This document shows positions 1-8,371 of a stretch of DNA of 10,143 bases, in pieces; position 1 is the first letter of the stretch; every line of letters begins with the position of its first letter. The notes under the pieces were generated by a model that ran no database searches, had not been told where the DNA came from, and worked only from the letters and a program-made list of their open reading frames with translations. The stretch comes from Betaproteobacteria bacterium (GTDB taxonomy: Bacteria > Pseudomonadota > Gammaproteobacteria > Burkholderiales > SG8-39). The DNA lies in assembly GCA_011391295.1 (NCBI GenBank), contig JAABQT010000037.1:1-10143 (forward strand), read 5' to 3'. Made by a program: the position numbers and the translations under genes.

Positions 1-657
1 GTCGAGAAGATGAAACTGGACGAAAAGGGATTCCCGCAGCCGACCGGGGAGTTCGAGACGCTGGAGGCCGATTCGCTGGTGCTCGCACTCGGGCAGGATG
101 TCGATCTTTCGCTGCTCGAGCACCTCCCGGGCCTGGAGATCGCCGAGGGCGTGGTCAAGGTCGGAGCCGACATGATGACCGGTTATCCCGGCGTGTTCGC
201 CGGCGGCGACATGGTGCCGGCGGAGCGCACCGTCACCGTCGCGGTCGGCCACGGCAAGAAGGCCGCGCGCCACATCGACGCCTGGCTGCGCGGCGCGCGC
301 CACGAACAGGGCGCGCAGCACGAGATCGCGGCCTTCGACAGGCTCAATCCCTGGTACTACTCGGATGCCCCGAAAAGCGTGCGCCCGATGCTCGACATCC
401 TGCGCCGCCAGTCCACCTTCGACGAGGTACAGGGCGGCCTCGACGAAGGCACTGCGCTCTACGAGGCGCGGCGCTGCCTGTCGTGCGGCAACTGCTTCGA
501 ATGCGACAACTGCTACGGGGTCTGCCCGGACAACGCGGTGATCAAGCTTGGACCGGGAAACCGCTTTCGCTTCAATTACGATTACTGCAAGGGCTGCGGC
601 CTATGCGCGGCCGAGTGCCCGTGCGGCGCGATCAACATGGTGCCCGAACAGATCTGA
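1..657 (+). CDS. GltD-like FAD/NAD(P)H oxidoreductase with C-terminal two-[4Fe-4S] ferredoxin domain (3' part only)
   Basis: The reading frame is open from base 1 to a TGA at 655-657, so the true start lies upstream and only the last 218 residues are seen. Residues about 20-100 are the end of a pyridine-nucleotide-disulfide/GltD-type FAD domain: the run GVFAGGD (GGD at residues 68-70) followed by [11 protein letters not shown] is the usual FAD-contacting segment. A spacer containing NPWYYSD leads to a ferredoxin tail. One cysteine group has Cys at 159, 162, 165, 168, 171 and 175 (followed by Pro). The second is a classic CxxCxxCxxxCP with Cys at 196, 199, 202 and 206. Family knowledge: such proteins pass electrons between NAD(P)H and ferredoxin-type partners, often beside 2-oxoacid:ferredoxin oxidoreductase genes (a KorC/PorD-like role). 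That partner is inferred, since the upstream genes are outside the window. The extra cysteines in the first group (168 or 171) are slightly unusual. Confidence 0.85.
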   Translation, partial: VEKMKLDEKGFPQPTGEFETLEADSLVLALGQDVDLSLLEHLPGLEIAEGVVKVGADMMTGYPGVFAGGDMVPAERTVTVAVGHGKKAARHIDAWLRGARHEQGAQHEIAAFDRLNPWYYSDAPKSVRPMLDILRRQSTFDEVQGGLDEGTALYEARRCLSCGNCFECDNCYGVCPDNAVIKLGPGNRFRFNYDYCKGCGLCAAECPCGAINMVPEQI

Positions 658-670
658 CCGGCGGATCGGA

Positions 671-695
671 CGCCCGCAACGTTATCATGCGGGCG
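671..695 (+). other. Intercistronic hairpin reaching the uvrA start codon
   Basis: The 37-bp gap between the oxidoreductase stop and uvrA holds a perfect inverted repeat: CGCCCGCA (671-678), a 9-nt loop, TGCGGGCG (688-695). The last paired base is the G of the proposed GTG start. No T-run follows, so it is not a typical intrinsic terminator. No Shine-Dalgarno is visible before the GTG. A TATCAT hexamer at 683-688 resembles a -10 box and would start transcription close to the GTG, but it has no convincing -35. The hairpin could reduce uvrA translation on read-through transcripts; this is inference. Confidence 0.45.
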
Positions 696-3600
696 TGAAG
701 CGAGAAGCGCCACCGGCCGACGCCATCCTGATCCGCGGCGCGCGCCAGAACAACCTCAAGAACATCAGCATCTCGCTGCCGGCGAACGAGCTGATCGTGG
801 TCACCGGCGTCTCGGGCTCGGGCAAATCCTCCCTGGTGTTCGACACCCTGTACGCCGAAGGCCAGCGCCGCTACGTCGAAACCTTCAGCCCCTATGCGCG
901 CCAGTTCCTCGAGCGCATGGACAAGCCGCAGGTGGACGCCATCGAGGGCATCCCGCCGGCCATCGCCATCGACCAGACCAACCCGGTGCGCACCTCGCGC
1001 TCCACGGTCGGCACCATGACCGAGCTCAACGACCACCTGAAGCTGCTCTATGCGCGCGCGGCGCAACTGCACTGCCGCGAGTGCGCACAGCCGGTGCGGC
1101 GCGACACGCCGCAATCCATCGTCCTGGCGCTGCCGGACGAACGCATGGCGATCACCTTCCCGGTGCCGGTGCCGAAGAACTTCTCGGAGAAGGAAATCGA
1201 GGCATTGCTGCTGCGGCAAGGCTACACCGAGCTGCACTCGCGCTCCAAGCGCCTGATCGAGGTGGTGCAGGACCGCGTACGCCCGGGAACCACGGAAAAG
1301 GCGCGCGTGATGGAGGCGATCGAGGCGGCGCTGAGGTTCGGGCAAGGGAAGGTCACCTTCCATTCGGACGCGGGGACCGCGCTGCGCTTTTCCACCTCCC
1401 TGCACTGCGCCACCTGCGACCTCGACTACGCCGAGCCCACGCCGGCCGCCTTCTCCTTCAATTCCCCCATCGGCGCCTGCGACACCTGCCGCGGCTTCGG
1501 CCGGGTGATCGGCGTCGACTACGGACTGGTGATCCCGGACGAATCCAAATCGCTGCGCGCGGGCGCGATCCGGCCGTGGCAGACGCCGAGCTTCAAGGAG
1601 TGCCAGGGCGACCTGGCGAAATACGCGAAGAAGCGCGGCATGCCGATGGACACCTCCTGGCGGGAAATGACCGCCGCGCAGCGCGCCTGGGTACTTGAGG
1701 GCGAGGACGGCTGGGTGAGCTGGAAGAAATCCTGGCCGGGCAAATGGTACGGCGTGGGCCGCTTCTTCAAGTGGCTGGAAACCAAGGCCTACAAGATGCA
1801 CATCCGCGTCCTGCTGTCCAAGTACCGCGCGTACACTGAGTGCGCAGGCTGCGGCGGCACGCGGCTCAAGCCCGACGCGACCCTGTGGAAGGTCTCCGGC
1901 AAATCGATCCGCGACCTGATGCTGATGCCGGTGAGCGAGGTGCAGCGCCTGTTCGCGGCGCTGCAGCTGCCGGCGCCGCTCGACGAAGCCACCGATCTTC
2001 TGCTCGGCGAGATCCGCACGCGCCTCGCCTACCTGGGCGAAGTGGGCCTGGGCTACCTGACGCTCGACCGGCAGTCGCGCACGCTCTCCGGCGGCGAGGT
2101 GCAGAGGATCAACCTCACCACCGCGCTGGGCACCTCGCTGGTGAATACGCTGTTCGTGCTGGACGAGCCCTCGATCGGCCTGCACCCGCGCGACATGGGG
2201 CGCGTCATCGACGTGATGCAAAAGCTGCGCGACGCCGGCAACTCGCTGGTGGTGGTCGAGCACGACCCGCAGATCATGCACGCCGCCGATCGCATTCTCG
2301 ACATGGGGCCGGGCCCCGGCGAGCGTGGCGGCGAGGTGGTGTTCTTCGGCTCGCCTGCGGAGCTGAGGTCCATGCACACGCTGACCGCGGAATACCTCTC
2401 GGGGCGCAGGCGCACCGAAACGCCGCGTGCGCCGCGCAAGCCGGAGAAATTCCTCAAGGTGCTCGGCGCAGCCGAACACAACCTCAAGGACCTGGACGTG
2501 TCCATCCCGCTGCAACGCCTGGTCTGCGTCACCGGCGTATCGGGCTCGGGCAAGTCCACGCTGGTGCAGGACGTCCTCTACGCCGCGCTGCTCAGGGCGA
2601 AGGGCAAGCCCACCGAGGCGCCGGGCACGCATCGCGCGCTGCAAGGCGCGGCGGCGATCGGCGAGGTGGTGATGGTGAACCAGTCGGCGATCGGCAAGAC
2701 CACGCGCTCCAACCCCGCGAGCTACGTCGGCGCCTTCGACGCCATCCGCGAGCTGTATGCGCGCGCGCCGGAGTCCAAGGCGCGCAAGTACACGCCCGGC
2801 ACCTTCAGCTTCAACTCCGGCAACGGCCGCTGCCCGGCCTGCGGCGGCAACGGCTTCGAGCATGTCGAGATGCAGTTCCTGTCGGATGTGTACCTGCGCT
2901 GCCCGGACTGCGACGGCAAGCGCTACCGGCCCGAAGTTCTGGAAGTGAAGATCCGCGGCAAAAGCATCGCCGAGGCGCTGGAGATGACGGTGACCGAGGC
3001 CGTGGATTTCTTTTCCGCACACGCCGAAGTGCGCGCGCGCCTGCAGCCGCTTGCGGACGTCGGGCTGGACTATCTGCGCCTGGGCCAGCCGGTGCCCACC
3101 CTGTCCGGGGGCGAGGCGCAGCGGCTCAAGCTGGCGAAGTACCTGGGGACAGACCCCGCGAAAAACGCGGGGTCTGTCCCCACCCTTTTTCTGTTCGACG
3201 AACCCACCACCGGCCTGCACTTCGAGGACATCTCGAAACTCCTGCGCGCCTTGCGCAAGCTGCTGGCTGCCGGCCACTCCGTGGTGGTGATCGAGCACAA
3301 CCTCGAGGTGATCCGCGCTGCCGACTGGATCCTCGACCTCGGCCCCGAGGGCGGCGACGCCGGCGGCGAATTGGTGTGCGAAGGCACACCCGACGAGGTG
3401 ATGCGGCATGCAGCGTCGCATACCGGCAAGGCGCTGCGGGAAATGGGGACAGACCTCATTATTTCGCAGAGCGAAATAATGAGGTCTGTCCCCAATTCCA
3501 TTCGCATCCACAACGCGCGTGAGCACAATCTCAAGTCGATCGACGTCGAGATTCCCCGGCAGCGCTTCACCGTGGTGACGGGCGTATCGGGCTCCGGCAA

Positions 3601-6091
3601 GTCGACCCTCGCCTTCGACATCCTGTTCGCGGAGGGCCAGCGCAGGTACCTGGAGTCGCTGAACGCGTACGCGCGCCAGTTCGTGCAGGTGGCCTCGCGC
3701 CCCGACGTGGACGCCATCTACGGCATCCCGCCCACCGTGGCGATCGAGCAGCGCAGCAGCCGCGGCGGCCGGAAGAGCACGGTGGGCACGCTCACCGAGA
3801 TCCACCACTTTCTCAGGCTGCTGTTCGTCAAGCTTGGCACCCAGCACTGCCCCGATTGCGACGTGCCGATCGAGCCGCAGAGCGAAGAGGTCATCGCGGC
3901 GCGCCTGATGAAGGAGCACCGCGGCGAAACGGTGGTCCTGCTGGCGCCATTGGTGGTGAATCGTAAAGGCTACTACACCGATCTCGCCAAGTGGGCCGCG
4001 TCCAAGGGCTACTCGCAGCTGCGCGTGGACGGCAAGCTGCTGCCGCTGCGGCCCTTCCCGCGCCTGGACCGCTTCAAGGAGCACAGCATCGAGTTGCCGG
4101 TGGGCTACACCAAGGTCTCGCCGCGCAACGAGAAGGAGCTGCGCGAGCGCCTCGCGAAGGCGCTCGAGTTCGGCAAAGGCGTGGTCCACGTGCAGACCGG
4201 CAAGAGCATCCAGGTGTACTCCACCAAGCGCGCCTGCCCCTCCTGCGGGCGCAGCTTCGCCGAGCTCGACCCGCGCCTGTTTTCCTACAACTCGCGCCAC
4301 GGTTGGTGCAAGAGCTGCGTCGGCACCGGACTGCAACTCGAGGACGTGGGCTGGGACAAGGAGCGATCGCGCACCGGCCAGGAGGACCACGTGCTCGACT
4401 CCTGGATCGAGTGGCTGGAAGTGGACGAGGAGTGCCCGGACTGCGACGGCAAGCGGCTCAACCCCGAGGCGCTCGCGGTACGCTGGTGCGGCAAGAGTAT
4501 CGCCGATTACGGCGCGCAGCCGGTGGCGCAGCTCGCCCGATTGTTTGCAGAAATCACACTCGAAGGCCGTGCCGCCGAAATCGCCCGCGACCTGCTGGCA
4601 GAACTGCAAAGCCGGCTCAGCTTCCTCAAGGAAGTGGGGCTCGACTACCTGGCGCTCGACCGCTCCGCGCCCACCCTCTCCGGCGGCGAGGCGCAACGCA
4701 TCCGGCTCGCCGCGCAACTGGGCTCCAACCTGCGCGGCGTGTGCTACATCCTGGACGAGCCGACCATCGGCCTGCACCACCGCGACAACCGCATCCTGCT
4801 CGACGTGCTGGAGAAGCTCGAAGCCAAGGGCAACACCCTGGTGGTGGTGGAGCACGACGAGGACACCATCCGCCGCGCCCACCACGTCATCGACCTCGGC
4901 CCCGGCGCGGGCAAGGCCGGCGGCAGGGTGATCGCCGCGGGCACGGCGGAAGAACTGGAGCGCTCGCCCGAGTCCGTCACCGGGCGCTTTCTCGCCAACC
5001 CCTTGCGCCACCCGCTGCAGCCGCGGCGCGCGGTGGCCAAATCCGCGGCGGCCCTCGAGATCGGCGGCGCCTCGATGCACAACCTGAAGCGAATCGACCT
5101 GCGCATTCCGCTCGCCAGACTGGTGGCGATCACCGGCGTGTCCGGCTCGGGAAAGTCCACGCTGGCGCGCGACGTCCTGCACGACAGTCTGAAGGCCGGC
5201 GGGCCGATCGGTTGCAAGGCGCTCAAGGGCCGCAAGCTCGTCGAGCGCGTGCTGGAAGTGGACCAGGCGCCGATCGGCAAGACGCCGCGCTCCTGCCCCG
5301 CCACCTACGTCGGCTTCTGGGACGCGATCCGGCGCCTGTTCGCCGATACCAGCGAAGCGCGCATCCGCGGCTGGTCGGCGAGCCGCTTCTCCTTCAACAC
5401 CAAGGGCGGGCGCTGCGACGCCTGCGAGGGGCAGGGCCAGAAGAAAATCGAGATGAGCTTCCTGCCCGATGTGAAAGTGGCCTGCGAAGTTTGCGGCGGA
5501 CTGCGCTTCAACGCGGAAACATTGACCGTGCACCTGCGCGGCAAGACGGTGGGCGAGGTACTGGCGATGAGCGTGGACGAGGCGGTGGAATTCTTCGCGG
5601 CGCATGGTTCGATCCACCACGCCTTGCAATTGCTGCAGGATGTGGGGCTCGGATACCTGACGCTCGGACAGCAGAGCCCTACGCTGTCGGGCGGCGAAGC
5701 GCAGCGGATCAAGCTGGTGACGGAGCTGGCGAAGGTGCGTGGCATTGGCAGTTCAAAGAATCTCTCGTCTTCCACGAGTGGAAGACGAGAGACCGTTTTT
5801 GAAGGCGCTCAAACCCTGTACGTCCTCGACGAGCCCACCGTAGGCCTGCACATGGCCGACGTCGAAAAACTCATTCGCGTCCTGCACCGCCTGGTGGACG
5901 CCGGCAATACTGTGGTGGTCATCGAGCACAACCTGGACATCATCGCCGAGGCCGACTGGCTCATCGACCTCGGCCCCGAAGGCGGAGACGCCGGCGGCAA
6001 AGTGGTCTACCAGGGCCCGCCCGAGCGCGCAGCGAAGGGCCACACCGCCGCGGCCCTGTTGGAATTCCTGGCGCACCGCAAAGCCGCGTGA
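695..6091 (+). CDS. uvrA: Tandem double-length excinuclease ABC subunit UvrA
   Basis: This encodes a 1798-aa protein that is two full UvrA proteins head to tail (E. coli UvrA is 940 aa). UvrA is the DNA-damage-sensing ATPase of nucleotide excision repair; it loads UvrB. Copy 1 spans about residues 1-916: Walker A GVSGSGKS at 38, zinc-finger Cys 238/241/262/265, signature LSGGE at 464, Walker B Asp 490; then Walker A 614, Cys 713/716/736/739, signature 803, Walker B Asp 835. Copy 2 spans about 935-1798: Walker A 963, Cys 1181/1184/1205/1208, signature 1328, Walker B Asp 1354; then Walker A 1481, Cys 1574/1577/1597/1600, signature 1664, Walker B Asp 1712. All motifs look intact, so four ATPase sites are predicted, and one chain might do the work of a UvrA dimer (inference). 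Start: GTG 695 avoids a 110-bp overlap with the upstream gene; an in-frame TTG at 548 is less likely. The copies are diverged. Copy 1 carries a tryptophan-rich insert ([16 protein letters not shown]) typical of the longer UvrA2-like forms. Three palindromes lie in frame within the gene. Confidence 0.93.
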   Translation: MKREAPPADAILIRGARQNNLKNISISLPANELIVVTGVSGSGKSSLVFDTLYAEGQRRYVETFSPYARQFLERMDKPQVDAIEGIPPAIAIDQTNPVRTSRSTVGTMTELNDHLKLLYARAAQLHCRECAQPVRRDTPQSIVLALPDERMAITFPVPVPKNFSEKEIEALLLRQGYTELHSRSKRLIEVVQDRVRPGTTEKARVMEAIEAALRFGQGKVTFHSDAGTALRFSTSLHCATCDLDYAEPTPAAFSFNSPIGACDTCRGFGRVIGVDYGLVIPDESKSLRAGAIRPWQTPSFKECQGDLAKYAKKRGMPMDTSWREMTAAQRAWVLEGEDGWVSWKKSWPGKWYGVGRFFKWLETKAYKMHIRVLLSKYRAYTECAGCGGTRLKPDATLWKVSGKSIRDLMLMPVSEVQRLFAALQLPAPLDEATDLLLGEIRTRLAYLGEVGLGYLTLDRQSRTLSGGEVQRINLTTALGTSLVNTLFVLDEPSIGLHPRDMGRVIDVMQKLRDAGNSLVVVEHDPQIMHAADRILDMGPGPGERGGEVVFFGSPAELRSMHTLTAEYLSGRRRTETPRAPRKPEKFLKVLGAAEHNLKDLDVSIPLQRLVCVTGVSGSGKSTLVQDVLYAALLRAKGKPTEAPGTHRALQGAAAIGEVVMVNQSAIGKTTRSNPASYVGAFDAIRELYARAPESKARKYTPGTFSFNSGNGRCPACGGNGFEHVEMQFLSDVYLRCPDCDGKRYRPEVLEVKIRGKSIAEALEMTVTEAVDFFSAHAEVRARLQPLADVGLDYLRLGQPVPTLSGGEAQRLKLAKYLGTDPAKNAGSVPTLFLFDEPTTGLHFEDISKLLRALRKLLAAGHSVVVIEHNLEVIRAADWILDLGPEGGDAGGELVCEGTPDEVMRHAASHTGKALREMGTDLIISQSEIMRSVPNSIRIHNAREHNLKSIDVEIPRQRFTVVTGVSGSGKSTLAFDILFAEGQRRYLESLNAYARQFVQVASRPDVDAIYGIPPTVAIEQRSSRGGRKSTVGTLTEIHHFLRLLFVKLGTQHCPDCDVPIEPQSEEVIAARLMKEHRGETVVLLAPLVVNRKGYYTDLAKWAASKGYSQLRVDGKLLPLRPFPRLDRFKEHSIELPVGYTKVSPRNEKELRERLAKALEFGKGVVHVQTGKSIQVYSTKRACPSCGRSFAELDPRLFSYNSRHGWCKSCVGTGLQLEDVGWDKERSRTGQEDHVLDSWIEWLEVDEECPDCDGKRLNPEALAVRWCGKSIADYGAQPVAQLARLFAEITLEGRAAEIARDLLAELQSRLSFLKEVGLDYLALDRSAPTLSGGEAQRIRLAAQLGSNLRGVCYILDEPTIGLHHRDNRILLDVLEKLEAKGNTLVVVEHDEDTIRRAHHVIDLGPGAGKAGGRVIAAGTAEELERSPESVTGRFLANPLRHPLQPRRAVAKSAAALEIGGASMHNLKRIDLRIPLARLVAITGVSGSGKSTLARDVLHDSLKAGGPIGCKALKGRKLVERVLEVDQAPIGKTPRSCPATYVGFWDAIRRLFADTSEARIRGWSASRFSFNTKGGRCDACEGQGQKKIEMSFLPDVKVACEVCGGLRFNAETLTVHLRGKTVGEVLAMSVDEAVEFFAAHGSIHHALQLLQDVGLGYLTLGQQSPTLSGGEAQRIKLVTELAKVRGIGSSKNLSSSTSGRRETVFEGAQTLYVLDEPTVGLHMADVEKLIRVLHRLVDAGNTVVVIEHNLDIIAEADWLIDLGPEGGDAGGKVVYQGPPERAAKGHTAAALLEFLAHRKAA
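3144..3182 (+). repeat. In-frame palindromic element 1 inside uvrA copy 1
   Basis: Perfect 17-bp inverted repeat (3144-3160 and 3166-3182) with an AAAAA loop. It starts TGGGGACAGACC and ends with the exact complement, GGTCTGTCCCCA. Its length is 39 bp (13 codons), so the frame is kept. It encodes [12 protein letters not shown] (about residues 818-829), between the ABC signature (803) and the Walker B strand (835) of the second ATPase domain. In E. coli UvrA this loop is only a few residues long. The outer 12 bp are identical to those of element 2. It looks like a small REP-like or miniature mobile element. Confidence 0.85.
3444..3494 (+). repeat. In-frame palindromic element 2 at the junction of the two UvrA copies
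   Basis: Perfect 24-bp inverted repeat (3444-3467 and 3471-3494) with an AGA loop. Past one A/A mismatch, four more pairs (GGAA with TTCC) extend it to 3439-3499. It has the same TGGGGACAGACC ends as element 1 but a different, AT-rich core (CTCATTATTTCGC) that stands out from the GC-rich gene. Length is 51 bp (17 codons) and the frame is kept; it encodes [16 protein letters not shown] (residues 918-933). This lies precisely between the end of copy 1 and the first strand of copy 2 ([13 protein letters not shown]). Confidence 0.87.
5752..5803 (+). repeat. In-frame palindromic element 3 inside uvrA copy 2
   Basis: Perfect 15-bp inverted repeat (5761-5775 and 5778-5792, core CTCTCGTCTTCCAC) with a 2-nt centre. 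It is enclosed by outer arms TTCAAA (5752-5757) and TTTGAA (5798-5803), separated from the core by 3 and 5 unpaired bases. Its sequence is unrelated to elements 1 and 2. It encodes Ser/Arg-rich sequence within residues 1686-1704 ([18 protein letters not shown]), between signature LSGGE (1664) and Walker B (1712). This is the position in copy 2 that corresponds to element 1 in copy 1. Confidence 0.72.
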
Positions 6092-6978
6092 GCGCCCTGC
6101 CCCCGCCCCGGCGCCCGGTAGCGCTGGCGTTGATGGTCCTCGCGCCGTTGATGTGGAGCACGGCTGGCGTGCTCACTCGGCAGATCCAGTCCGCCGGCGC
6201 TTTCGAGATGGCGTTCTGGCGCTCGAGCTTCGCCGCGGCCTTCGTCTTTTGCGCCCTGCTCTTCCTGCAGGACAGGCGCCCTTGGGAAACGCTGCGCGCC
6301 GCCGGCACGGCGGGGCTCGTTTCCGGCGCGATGTGGGCCATCATGTTCACCTGCTTCATCGTCGCCCTCACGCTCACCACGGTCGCCAATGTCCTGGTGG
6401 TGTCCAGCCTGGGTCCATTGTGCACGGCGCTCCTCACCTTCTTCATGCTGCGCGATCCGATCCCGCGGCGCAGCTGGGCCGCCATCGTCGCCGCGAGCAT
6501 CGGCATGGGCGCAATGTTCGGCGCCGGTCTTTCGGCGAGCGATTCACGCCACCTCGCCGGCCTTGCGCTTGCCCTCACCATCCCCATCGCGGGCGCGATC
6601 AACATCGTGGTGCTGCGAAAGAGCGCGGCGCATCTGGACCTGATGCCGGCGGTGATGCTCGGTGCGCTCATCTCGGCCCTGGTGACCCTGCCCTTCGCGC
6701 TGCCCTGGTCGGCGAGCGCGCGCGACCTCCTGGTCCTCGCCGCGCTTGGCGTGTTTCAGCTCGGCGTGCCCTGCCTGATGCTGGTGCTCGTCAGCCGCAC
6801 GCTCACCGCGCCGGAAATCGCGCTGCTCGCGCTGCTGGAAGTCGTGCTGGGGCCGCTGTGGGCCTGGCTCGGCGCGGGCGAAGTTCCCGCGGGAACCACG
6901 CTGCTCGGCGGCGCGATCGTGCTCGCTGCGCTGGCCGGCAACGAGGCGGCCGCACTCGTCGAGCGCAAACATGTATAA
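6088..6978 (+). CDS. EamA/DMT-superfamily inner-membrane permease
   Basis: The product is a 296-aa polytopic membrane protein with about ten hydrophobic helices in two EamA repeats, roughly residues 10-145 and 150-290. The first helix carries [12 protein letters not shown], the usual EamA opening. A short charged tail (ERKHV) ends the protein. Length and topology fit the 10-TM drug/metabolite exporter family, whose members move amino acids, metabolites or other small molecules across the inner membrane; the substrate cannot be read from sequence. The GTG start at 6088 overlaps the uvrA stop by 4 bp (GTGA) and no Shine-Dalgarno stands out, so translation is probably coupled to uvrA. The first in-frame ATG is about 15 codons in and would cut into helix 1, so GTG is preferred. 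The TAA stop (6976-6978) lies inside the TATAAT box proposed for the downstream helicase. Confidence 0.88.
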   Translation: MSALPPPRRPVALALMVLAPLMWSTAGVLTRQIQSAGAFEMAFWRSSFAAAFVFCALLFLQDRRPWETLRAAGTAGLVSGAMWAIMFTCFIVALTLTTVANVLVVSSLGPLCTALLTFFMLRDPIPRRSWAAIVAASIGMGAMFGAGLSASDSRHLAGLALALTIPIAGAINIVVLRKSAAHLDLMPAVMLGALISALVTLPFALPWSASARDLLVLAALGVFQLGVPCLMLVLVSRTLTAPEIALLALLEVVLGPLWAWLGAGEVPAGTTLLGGAIVLAALAGNEAAALVERKHV

Positions 6979-6979
6979 T
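6974..6979 (+). promoter_or_regulatory. Putative -10 box for the helicase gene
   Basis: A perfect TATAAT overlaps the permease stop codon and precedes a 150-bp non-coding leader. No good -35 hexamer is visible 16-18 bp upstream (that region is GC-rich coding sequence). The call therefore rests on the consensus -10, its location and the drop in GC content that begins here. Transcription would start near 6986. Confidence 0.5.
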
Positions 6980-7030
6980 GCGCTCCAGGTTTCTGTTTCG
7001 CATACATCCGGTTAGCGTCTCAGTTGTTTC

Positions 7031-7108
7031 ACGGTCCATTCCGGACCGTCGATTCACCCGCCTAGAATCGCATCAGCCTGAACCGGTCGGAAGTAGATCT
7101 TCCCAGGC
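7031..7108 (+). promoter_or_regulatory. Structured 5' leader of the helicase: three consecutive hairpins
   Basis: Three adjacent inverted repeats fill the leader. Hairpin A: ACGGTCC 7031-7037 with GGACCGT 7043-7049, 5-nt loop. Hairpin B: CGATTC 7050-7055 with GAATCG 7065-7070, 9-nt loop. Hairpin C: GCCTG 7076-7080 with CAGGC 7104-7108, enclosing GGAAG 7089-7093 with CTTCC 7099-7103 and an 8-nt 5' bulge. The array ends 7 nt before the Shine-Dalgarno. None has a T-run, so these are not typical terminators. The arrangement suggests a regulatory leader, for example temperature-dependent control or autocontrol by the helicase; the function is inference. No known riboswitch class was recognised. 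Confidence 0.5.
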
Positions 7109-7115
7109 CGAGCTC

Positions 7116-7121
7116 AGGAGA
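7116..7121 (+). promoter_or_regulatory. Shine-Dalgarno that decides the helicase start
   Basis: AGGAGA is the strongest ribosome-binding site in the window. Its AGGAG core ends 6 nt before the ATC codon at 7127, the ideal spacing. This places initiation at 7127, although the codon there is not a standard start. Confidence 0.7.
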
Positions 7122-7126
7122 AAGTC

Positions 7127-8371
7127 ATCACTACGTCGTTCGCAACACTCGGCCTCCAGGCCGAGCTGCTCCGTGCTGTCGCCGATCAGGGCTACACGGT
7201 CCCCACCCCCATCCAGGCGCAGGCCATTCCCGTCGTTCTCGCCGGGCGCGACCTGCTCGGCGCCGCGCAGACCGGCACCGGCAAGACCGCCGGCTTCACG
7301 CTGCCGCTCTTGCAGCGGCTCAATGCCGCCGGGCCGCAGCATCCGCGCCGCGTGCGCACGCTGGTGCTGACACCGACGCGCGAACTCGCCGCGCAAGTGC
7401 ATGAAAGCATCCGCACCTACGGCAAGCATCTCAACCTGCGCGCCACCTGCGTGTTCGGCGGCGTCGGCATCCATCCGCAGATCGCGGAACTCAAGCGCGG
7501 TGTCGACATCGTCGTCGCCACGCCCGGGCGCCTGCTCGACCACGTGCAGCAGCGCACCGTGGACCTGCGCTTCGTGGAAATCCTGGTGCTGGACGAAGGC
7601 GACCGCATGCTCGACATGGGCTTCATCCCCGATATCCGGCGCATCCTCAAGCTGCTGCCCACCAAGCGCCAGAACCTGCTGTTTTCGGCCACCTTCCCCG
7701 ATGAGGTGCGCACGCTGGCAGCCACCTTCATGCACGATCCGGTCACCGTCGAAGTCGCGCGCCGCAATACGCCGGCCGAACTCGTCGACCAGGTGGCGCA
7801 CCCGGTGTCGCACGACCGCAAGCGCGCGTTGCTGTCGCACCTGGTCAAATCGAACGACTGGCAGCAGGTGCTGGTCTTCACGCGCACCAAGCACGGCGCG
7901 AATCGCCTGGCCGAGCAGCTCGAGCGCGACGGCATCGAAGCCGACGCCATCCACGGCAACAAGAGCCAGGGCGCGCGCACGCGCGCGTTGAAGCGCTTCA
8001 AGGACCAGGAACTGCGCGTCCTGGTGGCTACTGACATCGCCGCGCGCGGCCTCGACATCGAGTCGCTGCCGCACGTCGTGAACTTCGACCTGCCGCACGT
8101 GGCGGAGGACTACGTGCACCGCATCGGCCGTACCGGCCGCGCGGGTTCCTCGGGCGCCGCCGTGTCGCTGGTGAGCCACGAGGACCGGCCGTTGCTCACC
8201 GCCATCGAGCGGCTGATGAAGCGCAGTGTCGAGCTGAAGGTGATTCCGGGCTTCGAGCCGGGCCAGCACTCGCCGCGCCCGCAGGCGGAACCGCAGCGGC
8301 CCTACCGGCCGCAGCAGCGCCAGGGCCAGGGGCAGCGCCGCAATTTCGGCGGCCAGCGCCGCGCGGCCTGA
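7127..8371 (+). CDS. rhlE: RhlE-type DEAD-box RNA helicase with apparent ATC start
   Basis: This is an ATP-dependent RNA helicase of about 414 aa (E. coli RhlE is 454 aa), acting in ribosome assembly and RNA turnover in the cytoplasm. Motifs in order: Q motif (SFATLGL...GYTVPTPIQ, residues about 4-30), motif I AQTGTGKT 47-54, PTRELA from 83, TPGR from 132, motif II DEGD 156-159, SAT 187-189, [25 protein letters not shown] from 301, [10 protein letters not shown] from 331. A short Gln/Arg/Pro-rich basic tail follows, typical of RhlE and likely RNA-binding. Start: the frame is closed by TAG at 7094-7096, and the next ATG, GTG or TTG is a TTG at 7310, past motif I. Starting there would lose the Q motif and Walker A. 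ATC at 7127 follows a well-placed Shine-Dalgarno and gives the family N-terminus, so it is the best start; a G-to-C sequence error in ATG is possible. Motif II has Gly for Ala. Confidence 0.9.
   Translation: MTTSFATLGLQAELLRAVADQGYTVPTPIQAQAIPVVLAGRDLLGAAQTGTGKTAGFTLPLLQRLNAAGPQHPRRVRTLVLTPTRELAAQVHESIRTYGKHLNLRATCVFGGVGIHPQIAELKRGVDIVVATPGRLLDHVQQRTVDLRFVEILVLDEGDRMLDMGFIPDIRRILKLLPTKRQNLLFSATFPDEVRTLAATFMHDPVTVEVARRNTPAELVDQVAHPVSHDRKRALLSHLVKSNDWQQVLVFTRTKHGANRLAEQLERDGIEADAIHGNKSQGARTRALKRFKDQELRVLVATDIAARGLDIESLPHVVNFDLPHVAEDYVHRIGRTGRAGSSGAAVSLVSHEDRPLLTAIERLMKRSVELKVIPGFEPGQHSPRPQAEPQRPYRPQQRQGQGQRRNFGGQRRAA

Noticed and set aside
548..694. N-terminal extension of UvrA from an in-frame TTG at 548
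   Set aside because: It would overlap the oxidoreductase ferredoxin domain by 110 bp, and the extra residues are unlike the UvrA N-terminus, which begins just after GTG 695.
3144..3182. Reading palindrome 1 as an intrinsic terminator, since a short T-run follows
   Set aside because: The T-run (3185-3190) begins 2 bp after the stem, but the frame continues unbroken through Walker B and the whole second UvrA copy, so termination here would destroy the gene. Partial attenuation cannot be excluded.
632..5629. Very long open frame (1665 codons) on the minus strand opposite uvrA
   Set aside because: It is a shadow of uvrA codon bias at high GC: its translation shows no recognisable motif and is rich in Arg, Ala, His and Gln, while the plus frame carries every UvrA motif.
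7310..7312. TTG at 7310 as the helicase start
   Set aside because: It lies after motif I (7265-7288); a protein starting there would lack the Q motif and ATP-binding loop that are clearly encoded in the same frame upstream.
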